Shown here one piece after another: positions 1-5,046 of a stretch of 5,046 nt of DNA. The position numbers and the translations under genes were made by a program. Every line of letters starts with the position of its first letter. Positions within the stretch are counted from its first letter, which is position 1. Origin of the DNA: Candidatus Zhuqueibacterota bacterium (GTDB lineage: Bacteria; Zhuqueibacterota; Zhuqueibacteria; Residuimicrobiales; Krinioviventaceae); NCBI GenBank assembly GCA_003854995.1, contig RQOI01000021.1, positions 1 through 5,046 on the forward strand. The letters are read 5' to 3'. The notes beneath the pieces are model-generated. The model ran no database searches and had not been told where the DNA came from. It saw only the letters and a list, made by a program, of their open reading frames with translations.

Positions 1-21
1 AATTTCTAATAGCAACCTTTC

Positions 22-27
22 AGGAGG
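22..27 (+). promoter_or_regulatory. Strong ribosome binding site of the PorV/PorQ gene
   Basis: A perfect AGGAGG lies five bases before the ATG at 33, which is close to ideal spacing. It fixes the start codon of the first gene and suggests efficient translation, as expected for an abundant outer-membrane protein. Only 21 bases precede it, so the promoter or an upstream operon partner is outside the window. Confidence 0.9.
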
Positions 28-32
28 CAGAA

Positions 33-1118
33 ATGAAAAAAATCGTTCTTGTGATGATCGGCGTTCTCGCGCTCGTCTCCAGTCGACCAGTCTATGCAGT
101 TAGCGAGGCGGCCGTACTATCCTTGATGATCTCTCCGGGCGCGCGCGCCGCTGGAATGGGTGAGGCTTTTGTCGCTTTGGCTGACGATGCCACGGCGACA
201 TTTTGGAATCCGGCGGGATTGGCCTTTCAACAACGAAAAGAATTGCACTTGATGCATGTGAACTGGCTGCCGGAATTCGGCAGTGATATGTTCTATGAGT
301 TTGCGTCCTATGTTCATTACGTCGAGAGCCTGGGCACCTTTGGGTTGAATGTGACCTATCTCAACCTCGGGGAACAGGTCAATACCGATGAGACCGGCAA
401 CGAATTGGGCACATTCAGCAGTAATGAATATTCCATCGCCCTGACATATGGAACGAAAATCATGGAGAACTGGGGCGTTGGTCTGGGCATGCGCTATATT
501 CGCTCCAACCTGGCCGGCGGCGTCAGCGTTGGTGCTGAACAGGGCGAGGGCGTGGCGAACGCCTTCTCCTTTGATTTGTCAACCCTCTACAAGTTTCCAT
601 TTGCACCGCGACTCAGCGTGGGCGCGAATCTTTCCAATATGGGTCCAAAAATCACTTATATTGATGCCGCCCAAGCTGATCCGTTGCCGACCAATCTCAA
701 GCTTGGCCTGGCCTATCGAATCATTGATTCAGAATTCAACAAGCTGACCGTCGTGGGTGACATGAATAAAATGATGGTCAATCGAAAAACAGACGGCACG
801 ACGGATCCAGTTTTCACCGCTCTCTTCACGTCACCATGGACGATCGAGGAACCAACGGAAACGGACGATGATGGCAATGTCATCAGCACAAAATCAATGT
901 TCAACGGCATCCTCAGTGGCGGTCTTGAATACTGGTATAGTGATCTGTTCTCCCTCAGAGCTGGTTACTATTGGGATGAACCGGGAAAAGTGAAATACAC
1001 ATCATTTGGCGCCGGCATCCAGTACCACCTGTATCGATTTGACTTTGGCTATGTCGCCGCAGATGAAGGCCACCCGTTGTCCAATACGATGAGATTTTCC
1101 TTGACAATCGGTTTTTAG
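33..1118 (+). CDS. PorV/PorQ family outer-membrane beta-barrel protein (UPF0164-like)
   Basis: This encodes a 361-residue exported protein. Residues 1-22 form a Sec signal peptide: a KK n-region, a hydrophobic core, and a likely cut after VYA. Just after it comes the family signature, around residues 35-64: PGARAAGMGEAFVALADD, then a WNPAGLA block. This glycine/alanine-rich start with an 'ADD...NPAG' turn is typical of the PorV/PorQ/UPF0164 barrels, which resemble FadL-type porins. The rest alternates short amphipathic strands with polar loops and ends in an aromatic-rich strand closing on phenylalanine (SLTIGF), a normal C-terminus for BAM-inserted barrels. Residues 270-282 form an acidic loop (EEPTETDDDGN), probably exposed. 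In Bacteroidota, PorV shuttles T9SS cargo to the attachment complex and PorQ helps anchor it. FCB genomes usually carry many paralogues, so the exact role here is open. The downstream gene has a T9SS-type tail, which fits but does not prove a link. Length is normal and the gene is intact. The start is set by the AGGAGG before the ATG. A terminator follows 22 bases after the stop. Confidence 0.88.
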   Translation: MKKIVLVMIGVLALVSSRPVYAVSEAAVLSLMISPGARAAGMGEAFVALADDATATFWNPAGLAFQQRKELHLMHVNWLPEFGSDMFYEFASYVHYVESLGTFGLNVTYLNLGEQVNTDETGNELGTFSSNEYSIALTYGTKIMENWGVGLGMRYIRSNLAGGVSVGAEQGEGVANAFSFDLSTLYKFPFAPRLSVGANLSNMGPKITYIDAAQADPLPTNLKLGLAYRIIDSEFNKLTVVGDMNKMMVNRKTDGTTDPVFTALFTSPWTIEEPTETDDDGNVISTKSMFNGILSGGLEYWYSDLFSLRAGYYWDEPGKVKYTSFGAGIQYHLYRFDFGYVAADEGHPLSNTMRFSLTIGF

Positions 1119-1140
1119 TTCTTCGACTGACAGCACTTTC

Positions 1141-1172
1141 AAGCAAAGGGATGCAAGTCCCTTTGCTTTTTT
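1141..1172 (+). terminator. Rho-independent terminator after the PorV/PorQ gene
   Basis: Bases 1141-1151 pair perfectly with 1158-1168 as an 11-bp stem (core GCAAAGGGA / TCCCTTTGC). The loop is six bases (TGCAAG), and a run of six T at 1167-1172 follows. The stem starts 22 bases after the TAG of the first gene. It should end transcription there and separate the barrel gene from the two protease-like genes. There is no matching A-tract on the upstream side, so it looks one-directional. Confidence 0.92.
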
Positions 1173-1189
1173 GTGGTCTTCGGTGAATG

Positions 1190-1218
1190 TCGACTGGACG
1201 AATGGCATTCGCTATACA
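1190..1218 (+). promoter_or_regulatory. Possible weak sigma70-like promoter for the M6-like gene
   Basis: A promoter is expected between the terminator and the next start codon. The best candidate is TCGACT (1190-1195, 4 of 6 to TTGACA), a 17-base spacer, then TATACA (1213-1218, 4 of 6 to TATAAT). Transcription would start near 1225, about 20 bases before the ATG. The match is modest, and many FCB bacteria use a different primary sigma consensus, so this is tentative. Confidence 0.27.
1199..1211. repeat. Short perfect inverted repeat in the intergenic region (possible operator)
   Basis: CGAATG and CATTCG flank a single G, giving a 13-base perfect palindrome. With a one-base centre it cannot fold as a stable hairpin, so if it has a function it would be as a dimeric protein site. 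It lies inside the spacer of the tentative promoter, where a bound repressor would block RNA polymerase. Such a short palindrome can arise by chance. Confidence 0.3.
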
Positions 1219-1234
1219 ATCGGGAATGAGCTTC

Positions 1235-1237
1235 AGG
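1235..1237 (+). promoter_or_regulatory. Weak ribosome binding site deciding the start of the M6-like gene
   Basis: The start region offers GTG at 1242 and ATG at 1245 in the same frame. The only Shine-Dalgarno-like bases are AGG in CAGGT (1234-1238). They lie four bases from the GTG, which is too close, and seven from the ATG, which is good. That favours ATG at 1245. A third in-frame ATG at 1275 would drop the lysine and arginine residues of the signal peptide and is less likely. Confidence 0.5.
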
Positions 1238-1244
1238 TACAGTG

Positions 1245-4200
1245 ATGAAATCGAATATTCGGCCTCTAGGCAAAATGCTGACTCCTCTTTTCCTCCTTCT
1301 GACCTGCTTGATCCATGCAGATGATGCAGAGCTGACGCGCAGGTCGATGACCGCCCAGCTGACGACAACGGATCCGCTCAATGTGATATCGAATTACCTG
1401 GATGGCGACACCAACCGGCGGGCAGCGGTCACCATCAATATTCTTGCCTTGCGCGTGCAGTTCGTCCGAGATTCGTTGAAAACCACAACCGGAGACGGAC
1501 ATTTTGATCTGTCGAGCGAGAGCGACTATATCATCGATCGCCCGCCGCATGACAAGACTTATTTCGAGCACCAATTGCTGGCGTTAACAAACTATTTCTC
1601 TTCTGTCTCCAAGGGAAAACTGCAACTCGATTACCAGGTCTATCCGCCGGCAAATGATGCCGCCTATCAGATGACGCACAACATGGTCTATTACAGCGGC
1701 GAGGAGGATGCGGAAAGACAACAGCAGCGATGGGCGGAGCTGTTGCGCGATGCCCTCCAGGCCGCTCGAACGAATGCTCCTGACTTTTCACGGTTTGATG
1801 CTTTCATCGTTTTTCATGCCGGCGTCGGCAACGACTTTGCCTTTGACTTTAACGACACGCCATTCGATATTCAGTCTGCGTTCATCGATTTTGAGACGCT
1901 GAAACAGACGATCGGTGACGGCGATCCGAATTTTCCGGGCATTGATACTGGGGATAATTTTTATGTCCGGGAGGGCATCATTTTGCCCGAACAGCAGTGC
2001 CAAAAAGATATCAATCTCGGTCTCCTTGGAACAGCCACCCTGTTGATGGGCAGCCAACTCGGCATGCCCAGCCTCTTCAACACGCAAAATGGTCGCCCGG
2101 GCATAGGGATGTGGGGCTTGATGGATCAAGGCTCCTATAACTATTTTGGTCTCATTCCGGCACAGCCCTGCGCCTGGATCAAGCTCTACATGGGCTGGGA
2201 GGAAGCGGTCACGGTTCATACGCTGGAGCAAGCCTTCATCGGCACTGCACAAACCACATCCGCGCCACACTTGATCAAAGTACCGATCAGCGCAACAGAG
2301 TATTTTTTGCTGGAAAATCGCCAGGAGGACTGGAATGGCGATGGCTTGACGTTTGGTCGCGATGAATATGGCAGACGCGCGCAGTTTGATTCGGTCGGCA
2401 CAATCGCCATCGAGGAGGGATTGCGCGTCATCACGAGCGTGGATGAATACGACTATGGCTTGCCCGGATCCGGCATCCTCATCTGGCATATCGATGAAAA
2501 AGTGATCCGGGAGAATCTCGCATCCAACACGATCAATGATGATCCCGACCATCGCGGTGTCGACCTCGTCGAGTGCGATGGTCCGCAGGATATTGGTCAG
2601 CAATACGCCATGTTCACCCCCGGCTACGGCACAGAGGCGGGCGATTATTGGGATCCGTTTTGGCCCGGCAATGTTTCGCATCAGTATATCAATGGTGATC
2701 GCCCGGTGTCCCTCACACCTGTGAGCATCCCCAACAGCCATGGCTATGGACGCACTCTGACGCATATCGAATTTACCAATTTCAGCGATCAAGATACGGT
2801 GATGAGTTGCCGCATTGGCAATGAATGGCGCCAATCCGGGTTCCCACAATATACCGGAGGACAATTCGGCGAGGGCGCCCTGAATAAAATCGTGCTTGCC
2901 GACGGCGAGGTGGGGATCATCGCGGTCGCAAAAAGTGGCGCTATTTTGGGCTGGAAAAAAGATGGCGCCAGGATAATTGACAATGACGAGAGCGTCACCC
3001 TTCAAGATGAGCTCGGCACTGTCGCTGTCTATCCGCTGGGACTGATGGCCAGTGTGGGTGATTCCGTGCTGCTGGCGCCGGCCGTCTTTGATTTTAACGG
3101 CGACGGCGATGAGGATGTCGTCATCGTCGATGAATCTGGCATCTTGACGGTCTGGGCGACGCGCGACAACGATGCTGATGGCCGCGCTGATCTCTTGCAT
3201 CGGGCAGATTTTGGCGAACGCATCACGACCAGCCCGGATCGAGCGAATATCGTCGGCACCGAACAGGGAAATTGCATAAGCTATGCCGTGCAGCCGGATG
3301 GTTCCGTCCAGATCATTGATAAAATTAACCTCGCTGCAGAGCCATTGACTGCTTTTCATGGCCGTGCGAACGCTTTTGCGACGAGGTCCGGAAGCGTTTA
3401 CTTGCTTCGCACTCGACAGGGTGGCGCCGGATATGAGGTGACGGGACCGGTGCGGGCTTTTGGCTTTGGCGACAAATACTATATTGCATCGAGCCAGAGT
3501 CATTTGATGCATCCTGATGTTGTCGAGAACGGCTTGCTGCTCATTCTTTCGAACGATGGTTATTTCACGCTCATGGATTTTCTCGGCAATATCATCAACA
3601 ACGAGACGCGCATCTCGACGTCACCCCTTGCAAGCGCTCCGGCTCTCGGTGATATTGATCTTGACGGGATTCCGGAGCTCATTGTCGCATCGGAAGGAGA
3701 TATATCCGCCTACGAATTGCGCGGCGGTGTACCTGTTCTGAATTTTCCTGTTAAAATTGAAAATCGCGTGCACGATGATCAGCTCGCAGCGCCGGTCTGC
3801 TTTCAGGCCCTGCAGAATTCTCAGAAGTGGCCGCATGCCATTGTCGGAACGAGCGCCGGGACTCTGTTGGCCATCGATAGCCGCGGACAAATCATCGACG
3901 GTTTCCCCCTCACAACGGGCGCAGCGATCAATAGTTCGCCTCTCTTGATGACAGCTGATCAATCAGACGATAATGTTCTATTGTTCGCTGCATCAGCTGA
4001 TGGCTTTATCTATGGCTGGAACCTGCATCGTCGACATGCAGGAGATCTCGAATGGGCGCGCTTTGGCCGGGATGGCGAAAATTCTTTTGCGAATTGGGAC
4101 TCTTTCGAGCCTGCCAATCCATCTTCAGAGATCATGCCGAAGAGCCGCGTCTTTTGCTATCCCAATCCCTCTGAGGACGGACGCACAATCATCCGCTACA

Positions 4201-4415
4201 CATTAAATAATGTCGTCGATGCTGTCAATATCCGAATCTATGACATTGCCGGCGAGCTGGTGCGGCAGTTCGACCATGGCATGACCTTGCCCGGCGATCA
4301 TGAGATGACCTGGGATGTTTCGACTGTCCAGAGCGGCGCCTATTTTGCCCGAGTGGAAGCGCAGGCAAGCAGTGGCAATGTCGTCCAATTCATCAAAATC
4401 GCGGTGGTGAAATAG
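1245..4415 (+). CDS. Secreted M6-like pseudoprotease with FG-GAP-type propeller and T9SS sorting domain
   Basis: This encodes about 1056 residues, numbered here from ATG 1245. Residues 1-25 are a signal peptide ending IHA. Residues about 62-450 match the M6 (immune inhibitor A) fold. Visible landmarks are ALRVQF (68-73), VFHAGVGNDF (189-198), LGMPSLF (272-278), GMWGLMDQG (288-296), PCAWIKLYMGW (from 308), EYFLLENRQ (352-360), LPGSGILIWHIDE (406-418) and HRGVDLVECDG (436-446). The zinc site is gone: the positions of HEFGH are LLMGS (266-270) and the aspartate of GLPD is Ser276, so peptidase activity is not expected. From about 530 to 940 lies a repeat region like a beta-propeller. It has two acidic calcium-type loops of the FG-GAP/VCBS kind, DFNGDGDED (616-624) and DIDLDGIPE (803-811), and a later blade near 895 (INSSP) that lacks the acidic loop. 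Residues 966-1056 form a T9SS type A sorting domain (also FlgD-Ig-like): YPNP near 972, IRIYDIAGELV, then GAYFARV and a basic KIAVVK end. The product is predicted to be at the cell surface or released. It abuts the next gene with no gap, implying one mRNA. The partner or ligand is unknown. Confidence 0.88.
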   Translation: MKSNIRPLGKMLTPLFLLLTCLIHADDAELTRRSMTAQLTTTDPLNVISNYLDGDTNRRAAVTINILALRVQFVRDSLKTTTGDGHFDLSSESDYIIDRPPHDKTYFEHQLLALTNYFSSVSKGKLQLDYQVYPPANDAAYQMTHNMVYYSGEEDAERQQQRWAELLRDALQAARTNAPDFSRFDAFIVFHAGVGNDFAFDFNDTPFDIQSAFIDFETLKQTIGDGDPNFPGIDTGDNFYVREGIILPEQQCQKDINLGLLGTATLLMGSQLGMPSLFNTQNGRPGIGMWGLMDQGSYNYFGLIPAQPCAWIKLYMGWEEAVTVHTLEQAFIGTAQTTSAPHLIKVPISATEYFLLENRQEDWNGDGLTFGRDEYGRRAQFDSVGTIAIEEGLRVITSVDEYDYGLPGSGILIWHIDEKVIRENLASNTINDDPDHRGVDLVECDGPQDIGQQYAMFTPGYGTEAGDYWDPFWPGNVSHQYINGDRPVSLTPVSIPNSHGYGRTLTHIEFTNFSDQDTVMSCRIGNEWRQSGFPQYTGGQFGEGALNKIVLADGEVGIIAVAKSGAILGWKKDGARIIDNDESVTLQDELGTVAVYPLGLMASVGDSVLLAPAVFDFNGDGDEDVVIVDESGILTVWATRDNDADGRADLLHRADFGERITTSPDRANIVGTEQGNCISYAVQPDGSVQIIDKINLAAEPLTAFHGRANAFATRSGSVYLLRTRQGGAGYEVTGPVRAFGFGDKYYIASSQSHLMHPDVVENGLLLILSNDGYFTLMDFLGNIINNETRISTSPLASAPALGDIDLDGIPELIVASEGDISAYELRGGVPVLNFPVKIENRVHDDQLAAPVCFQALQNSQKWPHAIVGTSAGTLLAIDSRGQIIDGFPLTTGAAINSSPLLMTADQSDDNVLLFAASADGFIYGWNLHRRHAGDLEWARFGRDGENSFANWDSFEPANPSSEIMPKSRVFCYPNPSEDGRTIIRYTLNNVVDAVNIRIYDIAGELVRQFDHGMTLPGDHEMTWDVSTVQSGAYFARVEAQASSGNVVQFIKIAVVK

Positions 4416-5046
4416 GTGAAGCGACAATTCTTTTTCGTCCCCCTCATTTCTTTTTTTCTCCTGCTTCCGACTGCGCATGCCCAGTTAGAATATTCCCATC
4501 CCGAGCTGGAATGGTTTTCCATCAAGACCGAGCATTTTGAAGTTCATTACCATGAAGGAGCAGAACGGACGGCGCGCGTGGTGGCGAAAGTGGCCGAGGA
4601 TATCTATAAACCGGTGACCGATTTTTATGACTGGCGTCCCGACGGCGCTATCCACTTCATCATCAAAGACCATGACGATAATTCGAACGGCGCCGCTTAC
4701 TATTACGATAACAAGGTGGAGATTTGGGCGCCGCAAATGACCTTCATTTTGCGCGGCACGCACAGCTGGCTGCGCAATGTGGTGACGCACGAGTTCTCCC
4801 ACATGATCTCGCTCGGCACCTCCCGCAAGGTGACGCGCAAAGTGCCGGCCCTATATGTGCAGTGGATGCAGTATGAGCCGGAACGTCGCACGGATGTGCT
4901 CTACGGCTACCCCAATCAACTGGCCTCATATGCCGTGCCGATGACCGTGACGCCCATGTGGCTGGCCGAGGGCATGGCGCAATTCCAGGCGCCGGATCTG
5001 GATTATGATCGCTGGGACACGCATCGCGATATGCTCATTCGCACGG
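4416..5046 (+). CDS. Secreted gluzincin-type zinc metallopeptidase, N-terminal part (cut by window end)
   Basis: The open frame runs from GTG 4416 to the window edge, giving 210 residues without a stop. The GTG directly follows the TAG of the upstream gene, and no earlier start is possible in this frame. A purine-rich GGTGGTGA (4403-4410) inside the upstream gene may serve as ribosome site. Residues 1-22 are a clear signal peptide: KR, then a long FFF/LLL core, then AHA before Gln23. The mature start WFSIKTEHFEVHYHEG and a FIIKD segment are typical of the peptidase MA superfamily. The zinc motif is HEFSH (125-129), and WLAEGMAQF (182-190) supplies the likely third ligand Glu185 55-56 residues later, the gluzincin pattern. 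All key residues are present, so activity is likely. From memory of this family in FCB genomes, the domain is usually followed by a TolB/WD40-like propeller, making a protein near 1000 residues. That part is outside the window. It is probably cotranscribed and translationally coupled with the M6-like gene. Confidence 0.85.
   Translation, partial: MKRQFFFVPLISFFLLLPTAHAQLEYSHPELEWFSIKTEHFEVHYHEGAERTARVVAKVAEDIYKPVTDFYDWRPDGAIHFIIKDHDDNSNGAAYYYDNKVEIWAPQMTFILRGTHSWLRNVVTHEFSHMISLGTSRKVTRKVPALYVQWMQYEPERRTDVLYGYPNQLASYAVPMTVTPMWLAEGMAQFQAPDLDYDRWDTHRDMLIRT

Noticed and set aside
1296..1311. Possible lipobox (LLTC) in the signal peptide of the M6-like protein
   Set aside because: Threonine at the -1 position is unfavourable for signal peptidase II. 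A better signal peptidase I site (IHA) follows four residues later, and T9SS cargo normally uses signal peptidase I.
955..1381. Minus-strand frames spanning the end of the barrel gene and the intergenic region
   Set aside because: They run through the barrel C-terminus and the intrinsic terminator, and their translations are basic, low-quality and without any domain.
2031..2060. Loss of HExxH caused by a frameshift or sequencing error
   Set aside because: Homologous motifs on both sides stay in one frame, and the alternative frames give a stop or unrelated residues with no HExxH, so simple insertion or deletion errors do not restore the motif.
1788..3512. A 574-codon open frame on the minus strand, antisense to the M6-like gene
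   Set aside because: It overlaps the conserved M6 and propeller coding region completely. Its translation shows no recognisable domain, signal peptide or sensible composition, and no good ribosome site was seen. Long antisense frames of this kind arise from codon bias of the real gene.
4485..4802. A 105-codon minus-strand open frame across the third gene
   Set aside because: The plus strand there encodes a clear signal peptide and an HEFSH peptidase, so the antisense frame is a shadow.
1..5046. tRNA, rRNA, CRISPR array, insertion sequence or defence gene
   Set aside because: I saw no clover-leaf-like segment, direct repeat array, transposase motif or terminal inverted repeats. The window is almost fully occupied by the three secreted-protein genes.

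Overview
The window holds three plus-strand genes, the last one cut by the window edge, and all three encode exported proteins. It looks like a chromosomal segment from an uncultured member of the FCB group (Fibrobacterota-Chlorobiota-Bacteroidota relatives). The likeliest homes are lineages such as KSB1, Calditrichota, Zixibacteria or Marinimicrobia. This rests on a PorV/PorQ-type outer-membrane barrel next to a large secreted protein that ends in a type IX secretion (T9SS) sorting domain, and on the style of the proteins. The phylum assignment is inference; there is no rRNA or other marker gene to fix it.

Layout: bases 1-32 are a leader with a strong Shine-Dalgarno site. Bases 33-1118 encode a PorV/PorQ (UPF0164-like) outer-membrane protein. 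Bases 1119-1244 are intergenic. They hold a textbook intrinsic terminator (1141-1172), then a possible weak promoter with a small perfect inverted repeat in its spacer. Bases 1245-4415 encode a protein of about 1056 residues with a signal peptide, an M6 (immune-inhibitor-A-like) metalloprotease fold, an FG-GAP-like beta-propeller region and a C-terminal sorting domain. At 4416, directly after its stop codon, begins a third gene with a GTG start. It encodes a secreted gluzincin-type metallopeptidase with an intact HEFSH motif and runs off the window.

The most notable point is that the M6-like protein has lost its zinc site. Where an M6 protease has HEFGHxLGLPD, this protein reads LLMGSQLGMPS, so both histidines, the catalytic glutamate and the aspartate of the GLPD block are all replaced, while the surrounding fold motifs are well kept. 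It therefore looks like a pseudoprotease, exported and probably anchored through the T9SS. It is translated in tandem with a protease that appears catalytically competent. A working model (inference only) is that the M6-like protein acts as a cell-surface binding, scaffolding or substrate-presenting partner, and the third gene supplies the peptidase activity. The PorV/PorQ barrel belongs to the family that includes the T9SS shuttle protein, but the terminator puts it in a separate transcription unit.

I saw no mobile element, CRISPR array, tRNA or rRNA.
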